A stretch of 64,000 bases of DNA from Alkalicoccobacillus porphyridii (GTDB lineage Bacteria; Bacillota; Bacilli; Bacillales; Bacillaceae_D): assembly GCF_007293315.1 (NCBI RefSeq), contig NZ_VLXZ01000007.1, positions 163,893 through 227,892 of the forward strand, in the 5' to 3' direction. The translations under genes and the position numbers were made by a program. Below the pieces are notes generated by a model. The model did not search any database. It was given only the letters and a program-made list of their open reading frames with translations, and was not told where the DNA came from. Within the stretch, counting starts at the first letter, position 1, and every line of letters starts with the position of its first letter. This document shows positions 25,751-35,232 of this stretch, piece after piece.

Positions 25751-27076
25751 TCAAACCATATTAACCTTCCTCAACTCTTCACCCTTCTTCAACCCACCGC
25801 GCACTTCAGAAATAAAATACAACGATCCTGTCACCAAGATCAGCTCATCTTTTTTCCAGTGATCCAACATATGCTCTAGTGCGATTCTCCAATCTAACTG
25901 CATTTCAGCTTCTATTTCATCAGGAGTCGCTTCTAGTAGGTCTTCTGGTTCGGCTGCTCTGAAAAAGTCAAAGCCTGTCCAGGTAATATGAATGTCTAAA
26001 TTTTTGAATGGTGCCATTAAGGTGGCAACGTCTTTTTCTTGTGTGAGTCCTGCAAGCATTGTCACTTTGTGATTAGGATAATGGTTTTGGAGGGTGGTGG
26101 CTAATGCCTTCATCCCTTCTTCATTATGTGCGCCATCTGCGATTAGTAGTGGCTGATCCATTAGCTTTTCAAAGCGTCCAGGCCAATTTGTGTGCGCTAA
26201 TCCTTTTTTACAGGCAGCGTCCGTGATTTCAAAGCCTGAATGCTCTCTTAAACGCAGTAATGCCATTAGAGCAAGACTGGCATTTGCTAGCTGATGCTCC
26301 CCTTGCATGGTTGTTTTCAGTTGAGTTAGGCGTCCCAGTGGTGAATCAAAGGTAAAACTTTGATCTGATTGGTTGATTAAAATATCTGTTATATAAAAAT
26401 CTTCATTTAGTTGGTTAAATGACGTGTCGCGTTCAATCGCTGTTTCTCTTAATACAGTTAATGCATCAAGATTCGTAACTCCTGAGATCACTGGAATTCG
26501 TTTCTTAATAATTCCAGCCTTTTCTCTAGCTATTTCTTCAATGGTTGAGCCAAGGATATGCATGTGATCGTGCCCAATTGAAGTAATGACGGATAAAAGT
26601 GGCTTGATGACATTGGTTGAATCAAGTCTTCCTCCAAGACCTACCTCTACTAACACGATATCTGGCTTCGCAACATGTGCAAAATGCTCAAACATTATCA
26701 CTGTGATCACTTCAAATTCAGTTGGTGATTCAAGCTCTGTTTGGGCCAATTCTTCCACTAAAGGTCTAACTTTATTCGCTGCGGCCACAAGATCCTTTTC
26801 TGAAATTGGCACTCCATTTAGAGAGATGCGCTCTTCAAAGCATTCCAAATAAGGGGATGTAAAGGTCCCTACTTTGTATCCATTTGCCTCAAGCATATGA
26901 CGCATAAAGCTGACTGTGGATCCTTTTCCATTTGTTCCGGCAACGTGAATCATATTCAACTTGGATTCTGGATTCCCCAATTTCTCCAACATCCAGTCCA
27001 TTCGTTTAAGTCCTGGTTTTATTCCAAACGGTAACAGGCTGTGGATCCATTCAATGGCTCTCTCTGCGCTGATCAT
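25751..27076 (-). CDS. folC: Folylpolyglutamate synthase/dihydrofolate synthase
   Basis: A 441-residue Mur-ligase-like enzyme that adds glutamate to folates and joins dihydropteroate with glutamate. The ATP loop is HVAGTNGKGSTV (about 44-55), the metal-binding part ITSIGHDHMHILG and EKAGIIKK follow, and DGAHNEEGM lies in the C-terminal domain. It follows valS as in Bacillus, but 860 bp of repeat array and a small gene come between, so independent transcription is likely. Confidence 0.95.
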   Translation of the reverse strand: MISAERAIEWIHSLLPFGIKPGLKRMDWMLEKLGNPESKLNMIHVAGTNGKGSTVSFMRHMLEANGYKVGTFTSPYLECFEERISLNGVPISEKDLVAAANKVRPLVEELAQTELESPTEFEVITVIMFEHFAHVAKPDIVLVEVGLGGRLDSTNVIKPLLSVITSIGHDHMHILGSTIEEIAREKAGIIKKRIPVISGVTNLDALTVLRETAIERDTSFNQLNEDFYITDILINQSDQSFTFDSPLGRLTQLKTTMQGEHQLANASLALMALLRLREHSGFEITDAACKKGLAHTNWPGRFEKLMDQPLLIADGAHNEEGMKALATTLQNHYPNHKVTMLAGLTQEKDVATLMAPFKNLDIHITWTGFDFFRAAEPEDLLEATPDEIEAEMQLDWRIALEHMLDHWKKDELILVTGSLYFISEVRGGLKKGEELRKVNMV

Positions 27077-27152
27077 CTTTTTCCCCCACTCCGTTTCCCT
27101 TGTCTACCTATGTCTTATTATAGCGAGAAATGCGAGGAGAATTCAATTGATT

Positions 27153-27317
27153 TTATTTACGCTTAAGCAACAATGCAAGCATGAATGAGCCCTGCGTAAG
27201 AAGCACCATTCCGATTGAGAGATAGAAATCCTCTAAAAGAAAGAGAAAAAGATAGCTAACTAAGACCGAACTTATAAGGATGAGAACAAAAGCAGCAAGC
27301 ACTTGTTTCACATTCAT
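27153..27317 (-). CDS. Small membrane protein, 54 residues
   Basis: A 55-codon frame not previously counted as a long open frame. ATG 27317 has AAAGGGAG nine bases upstream. The product begins MNVKQVLAAFVLILISSVLV, with two hydrophobic helices (about 6-28 and 32-51) separated by LEDFY, and ends in LLKRK, a positive-inside tail. Spacing, start signal and membrane pattern support a real gene, but I do not recognise the family. It lies between folC and the 20-bp repeat array. Confidence 0.65.
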   Translation of the reverse strand: MNVKQVLAAFVLILISSVLVSYLFLFLLEDFYLSIGMVLLTQGSFMLALLLKRK

Positions 27318-27439
27318 GTTATATCTCCCTTTCGTATTAACACCAATAATAGTTGATTAATGAAATATAATAAGCTTTTTAAACATTTATGATTATGCTA
27401 ATCAAAGCAGGCAGAGGAACTGTCATTAACGATAACTTC

Positions 27440-27778
27440 TTTCTTGATATCCGTTCCTCTTTCCCGTTATTCAGTGCTCTTTCCCGATATCCGCCTCTCT
27501 CCCGATATCCACTCCTCTTTCCCGATATCCACCTCTCTTTCCCGATATCCGCCTCTCTTTCCCGATATCCGCCTCTCCTTTCCCGATATCCGTTCCTCTT
27601 TCCCGATATCCGCCCCTCTTTCCCGATATCCGCTCCTCTTTCCCGATATCCGCTCCTCTTTCCCGATATCCGCCTCTCTTTCCCGATATCCGTTCCTCTT
27701 TCCCGATATCCAATCCTCTTTCCCGATATCCCCCTCTCTTTCCCGATATCCACTCCTCTTTCCCGATATCTCCGCTCC
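27440..27778. repeat. 20-bp tandem repeat array with GATATC core
   Basis: About sixteen copies of a 20-bp unit, consensus CTCCTCTTTCCCGATATCCG, in strict 20-bp register from about 27480 to 27765, with diverged units at both edges. The plus strand is almost entirely pyrimidine outside the GATATC palindrome. Since 20 is not a multiple of 3, any reading frame cycles through all three phases every 60 bp (SFPIS, LSRYP, FPDI), and both strands stay open. That explains the long overlapping frames here without needing a protein. The array fills the gap between the small membrane gene and the valS terminator. Confidence 0.95.
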
Positions 27779-27888
27779 TCCTACTCTTTTTCCTCACAAG
27801 CATCGCCTACAAAGCTTTCCACTTACATATCAGCATGTCTCCCCTCCATTGGCATATCATGATCCATGTCCATCCTTTCCACCGTATA

Positions 27889-27928
27889 AAAAAAGCCGAA
27901 GTAATACATCATCTGTACTACATCGGCT
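27889..27928 (-). terminator. Terminator of valS
   Basis: On the minus strand an AAGCCGATGTAGTA arm and its partner ending in CTTCGGCTT are followed by a T7 run, just after the valS stop. Confidence 0.85.
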
Positions 27929-27938
27929 TCGTTCTATC

Positions 27939-30581
27939 CTATGCTTGTAATTCTGCAATTCTTGCTTCAACGATTTTGCGCTGTTCGGAGTAATCTGCTT
28001 GCTTTTTCTTCTCTTCTTCTATAACGTGTGCAGGTGCTTTGGCGACAAAGCCTTGGTTGCTAAGCTTTTTGTCTACGCGTTCGACTTCTTTTGTTAGGCG
28101 CGTGAGCTCTTTTTCCAGGCGAGCAACTTCTTCCTCGATATTAAGCAGGCCAGCTAGTGGTAAAAATAGCTCTACTCCACTCAGAACCTGTGACATCGAT
28201 TTTTCTGGAGCTTGAATGGTGGTTGAGATGTCGAGTTTACTTGGGTTACAGAATTTCTCGATAAATGCTTGACCACGAGTAAGCTGCTCTTGCAATTGAT
28301 CATTTGCTGGACGAATTAGTAGCTCGATTTGCTTGCTCATTGGTACATTTAGTTCAGAGCGAACATTACGAACAGCACGAATGACTTCTTTTAGCTGATT
28401 CATGTCTTCAATGGATTCTTCAAAGATGAATTCTGAATGCACAACCGGCCATGCGGCTACTGTAATGGAATCTCCTTCATGCGGGAGATGCTGCCAGATT
28501 TCTTCCGTGATAAATGGCATGATTGGATGAAGCATTCTCATTGTTTGGTCTAACACGTACGCTAGAACAGAACGAGTGGTTTTTTTCGCTTCTTCGTCTT
28601 CCCCGTAAAGTGATAGTTTCGCCATTTCAATGTACCAGTCACATAAATCATCCCAAATGAAGGTATAAAGTAAACGACCGACTTCTCCAAACTCGTACTT
28701 ATCAATTAATCGAGTCACATCTTTAATTGTTTCCTGTAGTCGGGTCAGGATCCATTTATCTGCAACTGACTTTTCGCCGCTCAGATTAATGTCATGATAA
28801 TCCAAAAATTCCATATTCATCAAAGCAAAACGAGAGGCATTCCAGATCTTATTACCGAAATTCCATGTTGCTTCTACCTTTTCCCAATAAAAACGAAGAT
28901 CATTTCCCGGGGAACTTCCTGTTGTCAGGAAGAAACGCAGGGCATCTGTACCATATTTATCAATAACTTCTTGTGGATCCACTCCGTTACCAAGTGATTT
29001 ACTCATCTTACGTCCGTCCGCTGCACGAATGAGTCCGTGGATAAGAACATCATTAAATGGTCGTTCGCCTGTAAACTCAATTCCCTGGAAGATCATACGA
29101 GAGACCCAGAAAAATATGATATCATAACCCGTTACAAGTGCACTTGTTGGGTAAAAACGCTTAAAGTCAACAGCTTCCTCGTCTGGCCAGCCCATCGTTG
29201 AAAATGGCCATAATGCTGAGCTGAACCATGTATCCAAGACATCGTCATCTTGCTTCCAGTTCTCAGCGTCTTCTGGTGCCTCGTGACCAACATAGATTTC
29301 ACCAGTTTCTTTGTGATACCAGGCTGGAATACGGTGGCCCCACCAAAGCTGCCTGGAAATACACCAGTCGCGGATGTTCTCCATCCAGCGCAGGTACGTT
29401 TTTTCAAAACGATCTGGGACAAAGTTTACTTTATCCTCCGTTTTTTGTAGTTCAATCGCTGCGTCCGCAAGGGGTTGCATGTTGACAAACCATTGAGTCG
29501 AAAGATACGGTTCAACAACAGCCCCACTTCGCTCAGAATGTCCTACTGAATGAGTATGCTCCTCAATTTTAAAGAGAACACCCTGTTCTTGAAGATCCGC
29601 GACTATCTGCTTTCGACATTCAAAGCGATCAAGCCCATTATATTTGCCAGCATTTTCATTCATCGTTCCGTCTTCATTCATGACTAAAACACGTTCTAGA
29701 TTATGACGATTGCCAATCTCAAAGTCATTTGGATCATGCGCTGGTGTGATTTTCACGGCTCCTGAACCAAATTCCATATCAACATAATCATCAGCAACAA
29801 TTTTGATTTCGCGTCCTAGAATTGGGAGCGTGACCGTTTTACCAATGAGATGTGCATAACGCTCATCTTGAGGGTGAACAGCAACAGCCGTATCACCAAG
29901 CATTGTCTCTGGACGAGTTGTAGCTACTTCAATTTCACCACTTCCATCTGTTAGTGGGTAATTCATATGATAGAAGGCACCTTGAACATCCTCATGAATG
30001 ACCTCAATATCAGAAAGGGCCGTTTTTGTAGCAGGATCCCAGTTAATAATGTATTCGCCACGATAGATTAACCCTTTATTATAGAGCTTCACAAATACTT
30101 CATTAACTGCTTTTGACAAGCCTTTATCTAAGGTGAAACGTTCACGTGAATAATCAACAGAGATGCCAATCTTAGACCATTGGTCGCGAATAAATTGAGC
30201 ATACTCTTCCTTCCACTCCCATGTTTTTTCGACAAAGGCTTCTCTTCCTAAATCGTAGCGTGTGACACCCTCTTCTTTAAGCTTCGCTTCAACCTTTGCT
30301 TGAGTAGCAATTCCTGCGTGGTCCATGCCTGGAAGCCATAAGGTGTCATAGCCCTGCATTCGTTTGGTCCGCGCTAGAATGTCTTGAAGCGTTGCGTCCC
30401 ATGCGTGACCAAGGTGAAGCTTTCCCGTAACGTTTGGTGGTGGAATAACAATTGAATATGGCGTTTTGTTCTCATCTCCAGTTGCTTCAAAAAACTTTCC
30501 TTTAACCCAGTAGTCATACCATTTGGCTTCGGTGTCTTTAGGATTATATTTAGTTGGCATTTCCTTTTGCTGCTGATCCAT
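27939..30581 (-). CDS. valS: Valyl-tRNA synthetase
   Basis: An 880-residue class I synthetase that charges tRNA-Val, with an editing domain. The HIGH motif is seen as [13 protein letters not shown] (about 45-57) and KMSKS as [11 protein letters not shown] (about 520-530). The connective editing domain has [15 protein letters not shown]. The C-terminal coiled coil (about 810-880, [21 protein letters not shown]) binds tRNA. ATG 30581 with AAGGAGG is chosen; the frame upstream runs through the T-box terminator and is not translated. Confidence 0.97.
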   Translation of the reverse strand: MDQQQKEMPTKYNPKDTEAKWYDYWVKGKFFEATGDENKTPYSIVIPPPNVTGKLHLGHAWDATLQDILARTKRMQGYDTLWLPGMDHAGIATQAKVEAKLKEEGVTRYDLGREAFVEKTWEWKEEYAQFIRDQWSKIGISVDYSRERFTLDKGLSKAVNEVFVKLYNKGLIYRGEYIINWDPATKTALSDIEVIHEDVQGAFYHMNYPLTDGSGEIEVATTRPETMLGDTAVAVHPQDERYAHLIGKTVTLPILGREIKIVADDYVDMEFGSGAVKITPAHDPNDFEIGNRHNLERVLVMNEDGTMNENAGKYNGLDRFECRKQIVADLQEQGVLFKIEEHTHSVGHSERSGAVVEPYLSTQWFVNMQPLADAAIELQKTEDKVNFVPDRFEKTYLRWMENIRDWCISRQLWWGHRIPAWYHKETGEIYVGHEAPEDAENWKQDDDVLDTWFSSALWPFSTMGWPDEEAVDFKRFYPTSALVTGYDIIFFWVSRMIFQGIEFTGERPFNDVLIHGLIRAADGRKMSKSLGNGVDPQEVIDKYGTDALRFFLTTGSSPGNDLRFYWEKVEATWNFGNKIWNASRFALMNMEFLDYHDINLSGEKSVADKWILTRLQETIKDVTRLIDKYEFGEVGRLLYTFIWDDLCDWYIEMAKLSLYGEDEEAKKTTRSVLAYVLDQTMRMLHPIMPFITEEIWQHLPHEGDSITVAAWPVVHSEFIFEESIEDMNQLKEVIRAVRNVRSELNVPMSKQIELLIRPANDQLQEQLTRGQAFIEKFCNPSKLDISTTIQAPEKSMSQVLSGVELFLPLAGLLNIEEEVARLEKELTRLTKEVERVDKKLSNQGFVAKAPAHVIEEEKKKQADYSEQRKIVEARIAELQA

Positions 30582-30604
30582 ATGTGTATCCTCCTTTTTT
30601 TCAT

Positions 30605-30830
30605 ACAAAAAAACCCTCCATCTCAAAGGACGAAGGGTTTCGCGGTACCACCTTTGTTTGCAAAAGGCAGATTCTTCTCTACATCATGCACACTCAATCT
30701 GTTAACGGCCAGCACCCGTCCCTGCTTACTGAATGTTCAGCAAGGCTGCTCACGGGCGACCTTCTACATAACCTGCCTGAGTCGTCTTCCAGCCAATGGA
30801 CGTCTCTTTCTGTAAGGGGTTAGGTGTACT
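30605..30830 (-). ncRNA. T-box leader of valS
   Basis: On the minus strand the T-box sequence AACAAAGGTGGTACCGCG is present, followed by a terminator hairpin (30611-30640) ending in T7. Upstream, GGGAAGAGTA and the CAGAAAGAGAC segment resemble stem I elements. A GTC (Val) triplet at 30758-30760 within AAGGTCGCCC is in the place of the specifier. A promoter TTGACG-17-ATAAAA lies just upstream (30891-30896 for the -35). Uncharged tRNA-Val would allow read-through into valS. Confidence 0.92.
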
Positions 30831-31000
30831 CTTCCCGATCTTTGCATGTCTATTTGAATATTATTTATTTTATCCTGTTTAGATAGTGTTCGTCAATATT
30901 AGCATAGCCTATTTTTCAAAAGCTTAATCCAGTTTGTTTCCCATTCAATCTGAAGGATGCATAGTATGTAAAAAACGGGCGACTGAAAGGGGAGAATCGA

Positions 31001-31210
31001 TTGTTTAGAAGATACAAACGACCGCCGTATTACCCCTCACAAAAGAAGTGTGGACCGTGGTTGTACATTAGAGCTGCCTGCTACCAGTGTCTACTTCCCA
31101 TCATTTGTTTCCAAGCCATTCGTACCCTGCTTTTTCCTACTACCCTAGATTTCCTTTTGCTAGTTGCTTTGATTGTGCTCTACTGTTCGGTTGCTTTGAA
31201 TCTTTTTTAA
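31001..31210 (+). CDS. Small Cys-containing membrane protein with TTG start
   Basis: A 69-residue frame starting at TTG 31001, with AAGGGGAG six to seven bases upstream, so the rare start is well supported. The N-terminus is basic (FRRYKRPPYYPSQKK). The segment CGPWLYIRAACYQCLLPIICF holds five cysteines, and a C-terminal helix at about 47-68 is strongly hydrophobic. The 3' end overlaps the convergent membrane gene by 51 bp. I do not recognise the family. Confidence 0.5.
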   Translation: MFRRYKRPPYYPSQKKCGPWLYIRAACYQCLLPIICFQAIRTLLFPTTLDFLLLVALIVLYCSVALNLF

Positions 31211-31870
31211 GGGAGACATCATCCATTTGTACAATAGAAATGTACTTAAAGCAATAGCCAGACTTGTAGTTGCGTTAATTGGGATCATTAATAGGTCATC
31301 CCATAAAGACATGCTCGCCATAAATAATCCTGTTCCAGCTAGTAAGCTTAACCAGCCGGAGACCTTCCATACCCAAGGTCTCCTCAGCTTATGACTATTC
31401 GTATGAACATATACAAGCAATGCCAGACCCCCATATCCTAACACTGCAAAAATCAACAGTGGTAAAATGGAAACATGCTTTAAGGTGGCTCCACTATTCC
31501 CGTAAACGGCCAAGCTGATGAGATAGACCGCTGCTTGAAGTAAAAAAAAGAAGCTAACGATAAAAAAACCAGTTCGTATCATAGATAATAGATTGGTTCT
31601 CCAGATCGTTGATTCCAAAAAGCCGATTTCTCTATCACAATACATATTAATATCTCCGAAGACCTCATGAATATCCTTGTTTTCCTGCCTTGCTCTAATC
31701 AACTGTGACTGAAAGGTACTAAGCAGCTTTCTTGATAAGGCTTCAGATAGCTGTTTGGTCAGTAGATACTTCCTTACTTTTTCAATCATCATTTGATCCT
31801 GAGCGTGAAGCAGGTCTACTTCTTTCGCGTAAGTCTCATACGAATCCTTGCCCATCTCAGGTGCCTCCAT
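31160..31870 (-). CDS. Predicted membrane protein with N-terminal helical DUF1129/DUF1048-like part
   Basis: A 236-residue protein. The first 95 residues are soluble and helical, with QLIRARQENKDIHEVFGDINMYC, a pattern seen in the small helical domains that precede membrane regions in DUF1129 or DUF1048 proteins. Four membrane segments follow near 100-122, 132-152, 165-185 and 195-215. Function unknown. It lies between ysxE and the valS leader, on the minus strand, and the final codons overlap the small TTG-start gene. Confidence 0.6.
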   Translation of the reverse strand: MEAPEMGKDSYETYAKEVDLLHAQDQMMIEKVRKYLLTKQLSEALSRKLLSTFQSQLIRARQENKDIHEVFGDINMYCDREIGFLESTIWRTNLLSMIRTGFFIVSFFFLLQAAVYLISLAVYGNSGATLKHVSILPLLIFAVLGYGGLALLVYVHTNSHKLRRPWVWKVSGWLSLLAGTGLFMASMSLWDDLLMIPINATTSLAIALSTFLLYKWMMSPLKKIQSNRTVEHNQSN

Positions 31871-31947
31871 TCAAACTAATAACCATCTATATCCATTCTA
31901 TTCGATATACACAGTATAAGGAAACCATATGAGTTACGCAAGAAAGG

Positions 31948-32973
31948 TTATTGCATAGATTCATTTGATACTGGCAGTAACCTTCCTGTTAAACGTTGGG
32001 CTTTTCTCATTGATAGAATTCGTTTCTCTAGCCTTTGTACGTGAGCGAGCTCACTCCATTGATTTTCTTTTTTACGATAAAAATCAACGGCAAAGACAAT
32101 TGGTTCTGGAAAAATTAAATAACTTGATAAGAGCTGCTTTTCCTCATCAAGTAACGGAAGGTGATGCTCGTATCTGGAAAACCATTTTACTACTTCGTCC
32201 TCTGACCATTGTGCGTGGGGAAAGCTTTGTCGACAAAACGTTGCCAAATCACGAGCTGGTGTATCTAAGCTGACCCGTTCAAAGTTAATAAGAAACGGTT
32301 CATTATCTGCCGTAAACAGAGCATGACTTCTTGATAAACGACCATGATTTAAAACACTTCGATATTTTCCTTTTTCCTTTGCTGCTTCATACCACTCATT
32401 TAGATACATTTTTGCTGCCTCTGCCATTTGATCGAGTGAATGAATATGCGTGAGGTATGTCAGTTCAAAGGGCGACATATAGATTTTTTGTTCAGCCTGA
32501 TCTGCAAAATGAATAAGTTCTAGCTGTTTGCTCTCCCATTTCGTGAGGAGCTGTCTATACGATTGTTCAAGCTGTTCCAGTGATAACTCTTGTGTTTTAA
32601 CAGTAATTCGATGAATAACACCCATTTGATCTATTAGCTTCTCTTCTCTTGATTCTCTGGCCGTATACTCTGGTGATTGAATCCATGGCATAAGATAATA
32701 ACTGGTCTTACCCATCGTCACAATATATTCCCCATATTTAGTTGGCAAAATAGGCACGGCTTGCTTATATCCAAGCTTAACCAGCCGGTGCATCGCATGA
32801 ATGAGCTCATCCACCTGATTATGGGCGATTTGCGTTTGCTTCAACGCAAATATGCCTCTTGGAGTGGTCAGCTTTAATACTTTTCCATTGCCCACTTCTT
32901 CTATTTGATCTGGAATCAAATCATAATGAAAGAGTACGGATTCTAATGAATGGTGCCCATAGTCAACTGCCAT
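31948..32973 (-). CDS. ysxE: Spore coat-associated kinase-like protein YsxE (CotS family)
   Basis: A 341-residue CotS/aminoglycoside-phosphotransferase-fold protein, begun at ATG 32973 (GGGAGG eight bases before; the ATG shares its A with the stop of the previous gene). The N-lobe VLKLTTPRGIFALKQTQ keeps a beta3-like lysine. The C-lobe is altered at catalytic positions: NHGRLSRSHAL takes the place of HGDxHxxN, and INFERVSLDTPARDLA that of IDFDxAxxDxxxxDLA. It is therefore probably a pseudokinase with a structural role in the spore coat. It follows spoVID as in B. subtilis, with one extra gene between. Confidence 0.8.
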   Translation of the reverse strand: MAVDYGHHSLESVLFHYDLIPDQIEEVGNGKVLKLTTPRGIFALKQTQIAHNQVDELIHAMHRLVKLGYKQAVPILPTKYGEYIVTMGKTSYYLMPWIQSPEYTARESREEKLIDQMGVIHRITVKTQELSLEQLEQSYRQLLTKWESKQLELIHFADQAEQKIYMSPFELTYLTHIHSLDQMAEAAKMYLNEWYEAAKEKGKYRSVLNHGRLSRSHALFTADNEPFLINFERVSLDTPARDLATFCRQSFPHAQWSEDEVVKWFSRYEHHLPLLDEEKQLLSSYLIFPEPIVFAVDFYRKKENQWSELAHVQRLEKRILSMRKAQRLTGRLLPVSNESMQ

Positions 32974-33872
32974 TAAGAATGCCTCCCGTCCAGCCACTCG
33001 GCTATTTCATCTACCATGCGTTTTGATAGTGCCCAATCACGGTTACATGCATTTACGGTTGACTCAATTTCTGCCTCTGTTCGTTTGTCCAGTAACAATG
33101 CATTTAACTGATTTACCTCATACGGAATTAAACATTCAGCTAACAGTAAGCCACCCTGTTCTTTGGAGAAATCAGAATAAATATTCTCAATTGCATCTAA
33201 AACAGGTGTAAGCGACATCGTATCATGTCGTGCCATCCACTCTCTTAATAATGTGCAGATTGGATAATATCCCGTGTGTGGATAATCATTTGATCCTGTC
33301 CAAAACATCAATCCGTGAATTTCTTTCGCTTGATTAATTCCTGTTGAATCTACTAACGGGAGACGGCTTGAAGAATGACGGGTACGTATGGCTGTCGCTT
33401 TTGCTTGCCGCGCTTTTGCTTCATATAAAACGTGACGCAAGGTAGGCTGGAGAGCCTTCGGGAACATCCACAATTTCTTTTCTAATTGTTTTAAGTCTGG
33501 TTCTTCAACTTCCTGTGTTCTCATTTCTTGTTCTGTACGAACACCAAATTGAATCAGTAATCCAATAAACGTTCCCCAAACCTGTCCATTTTCATCCTGC
33601 ATAAAAGGGTCGGGAATTTCATCATGAATTGTCACCCACGTAGATTTCCACGGAACAGAGGCTTCGCCTGCCTTGGTTCGAATCATTCGGTCCGTTAGAA
33701 CAAGAGGCGCCATGCTGCAGTGGTCTCTCCAGCGAATGTGCCAATCCATCAGCCCTTGATCCTCCCAGCGCCGTAATCGCTTTATGCCGCTATCCGTTTC
33801 AATCATCTGCTCATTAACAGCTACGGCCTTCTCCCAACCAAATTGCTGTTTTAGCTCTTCTAGCAGATCCAT
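32973..33872 (-). CDS. Unknown protein between spoVID and ysxE, possible degenerate kinase fold
   Basis: A 299-residue protein without a clear family match. Residues about 28-85 (SGIKRLRRW, then MDWHIRWRD, then LTDRMIRTKAGEA) have the strand-lysine-helix layout of a kinase N-lobe like that of CotS proteins. No HGD/HGN catalytic loop or DFD motif is seen in the C-terminal half, although LFYWTG-type and DYPHTGYYPICTLLREW segments resemble the C-lobe. Ends within one base of ysxE, so the two are translated together after spoVID. It is probably a spore-morphogenesis protein by context only. Confidence 0.6.
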   Translation of the reverse strand: MDLLEELKQQFGWEKAVAVNEQMIETDSGIKRLRRWEDQGLMDWHIRWRDHCSMAPLVLTDRMIRTKAGEASVPWKSTWVTIHDEIPDPFMQDENGQVWGTFIGLLIQFGVRTEQEMRTQEVEEPDLKQLEKKLWMFPKALQPTLRHVLYEAKARQAKATAIRTRHSSSRLPLVDSTGINQAKEIHGLMFWTGSNDYPHTGYYPICTLLREWMARHDTMSLTPVLDAIENIYSDFSKEQGGLLLAECLIPYEVNQLNALLLDKRTEAEIESTVNACNRDWALSKRMVDEIAEWLDGRHS

Positions 33873-33900
33873 GATGAACCCCCTCCCTCAACTTAACCCT

Positions 33901-34887
33901 TCACGACTGAACTGGAATATATAAGATTTGTCCTGCCTCTACCTGCTCTGCGTCTAACCGATTCATTCTAATTAACTGGCTAGTGGATACATCGTAGCGT
34001 TGCGCAATACTATCAAGAGATTCATGCTCTTGGATAATACACATTCTCCACTTTGTAAACTGTTCCTCACTTTTAGACATCATGCTTGTTAAATAAAGTG
34101 CATTTTCTTCTCGTTCTGAGTGCTGATGCTCTTCATCACTGTCCTCTTCAGATTCTTCACTGCTAAATTGAGCCTCTTCATGATGAAGTGTTTCCTTAGT
34201 TTGTGTCGTGACATCTGCATGAGGAGCCAATGTAATACGGTGAAGATCTGAATAACCCACATCCACATCCGCCTTCTCACCTTCACGATCTAGTTCCACC
34301 TCGATACGATCCTCTGGTGAAGTCTGACTAGGTGTTGGTAGCTGGTACGCTTCAAACGAGAAGGAGGTATCAATTGCTTGTTCTTCTCGTATCTCCTCTT
34401 CTTCTGCAATGGGCTGAACTTGACCGTCCTGCTCTTCTGAATCAGACATACCACTAATGGAAATATCGGCAGTGAGTTGAATGCAGCTTTTATCTGGAAC
34501 ATCATAATCAAAGGATTCCACTTCTACGTAAATGTCCTGCAAATTTTGAATTCGACTTAACGGAATGGTTACATCCACAGGAAAGAAATGCTTTAAATCC
34601 CCTTTTCCATTTTCAGAGACATGAACTTCTTCAATAGATCGGAACGATGCTTGGTCTCGATAGCTGGAATCAATTGTATCTGGTTCTTCCTCCTGACTTG
34701 TATCAGATAAGGTGTATTCACCCACAAGTCTCAAACCTCCGACAATACTCACCTGATCGCCATCTTCTTTAATTGTAATTTCCGGGGATAATGACATGCC
34801 AAGTATCTCATCAATTTCCTGTCCTTTATTTAACCAGACTGACTCTTCCACCGTTAATGTCAGTTTTCTTGGATGCTCCTGCGTCAT
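33901..34887 (-). CDS. spoVID: Spore coat assembly protein SpoVID
   Basis: A 328-residue protein needed in Bacillus for encasement of the spore by the coat. The N-terminal region begins LTLTVEESVWLNKGQEIDEILGMSLSPEI, like SpoVID. A very acidic middle (about 150-265) is low-complexity. The C-terminal LysM module is at about 278-326 (HESLDSIAQRYDVSTSQLIRMN and GQILYIPV) and probably binds peptidoglycan precursor or cortex. It lies between hemL and ysxE as in B. subtilis. Confidence 0.93.
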   Translation of the reverse strand: MTQEHPRKLTLTVEESVWLNKGQEIDEILGMSLSPEITIKEDGDQVSIVGGLRLVGEYTLSDTSQEEEPDTIDSSYRDQASFRSIEEVHVSENGKGDLKHFFPVDVTIPLSRIQNLQDIYVEVESFDYDVPDKSCIQLTADISISGMSDSEEQDGQVQPIAEEEEIREEQAIDTSFSFEAYQLPTPSQTSPEDRIEVELDREGEKADVDVGYSDLHRITLAPHADVTTQTKETLHHEEAQFSSEESEEDSDEEHQHSEREENALYLTSMMSKSEEQFTKWRMCIIQEHESLDSIAQRYDVSTSQLIRMNRLDAEQVEAGQILYIPVQS

Positions 34888-34972
34888 CGTAACTCCTCCT
34901 TCTAGAAATCAAATCCACTGAACGAGACCATTCGTACATGAAATCCTATGCTACGATTTGCAGATTTATAAC

Positions 34973-35018
34973 TAAAAAAAAAGACTTTCTCGCTTGTGAA
35001 AGCAGAGAAAGTCTTTTG
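34973..35018 (-). terminator. Terminator of the hem operon
   Basis: A 9-bp stem GACTTTCTC/GAGAAAGTC followed on the minus strand by T9. It lies in the 345-bp gap after hemL. Confidence 0.88.
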
Positions 35019-35102
35019 GTGATATGAGCGCATAGATGTATGGTTCGGCTTCGCAGATTTATATCCCATTCTGTACAACTAATCAAATAATCTACACTTA
35101 AC

Positions 35103-35232
35103 AAGCGGATGAATGTGGAGGATCGACACCTGCGGGATGAACAGGTTCATTGGAATAAGCTGGTGGAGCCTAATTAGTTCAATACCTTCCCGCGGTAAGC
35201 GATCCCTACACTCAGGAGCGGAAGCCACATCC
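35103..35232 (+). repeat. Diverged copy C of the dispersed repeat core
   Basis: The gap between hemL and spoVID holds no gene. AGCGGATG ... AGGATCGACACCTGCGGGATGAACAG and, about 55 bases on, TTCCCGCGGTAAGCGATCC ... CAGGAGCGGAAG follow the order and spacing of the core blocks at 9547-9670, AGCGGAAGGAG ... GACTCCTACGGAACAG and CGTTCCCGTGGAAAGCGTAGG ... TCCTGTAGCGG. The match is partial and without clear inverted ends. Confidence 0.5.

Noticed and set aside
27379..27950. Four overlapping open frames on both strands (up to 168 codons) rich in SRYP/FPDI or GYRERG/ISGKR words
   Set aside because: They are translations of a 20-bp tandem repeat that lacks stop codons in any phase; there are no ribosome binding sites and the phase cycles every 60 bp.
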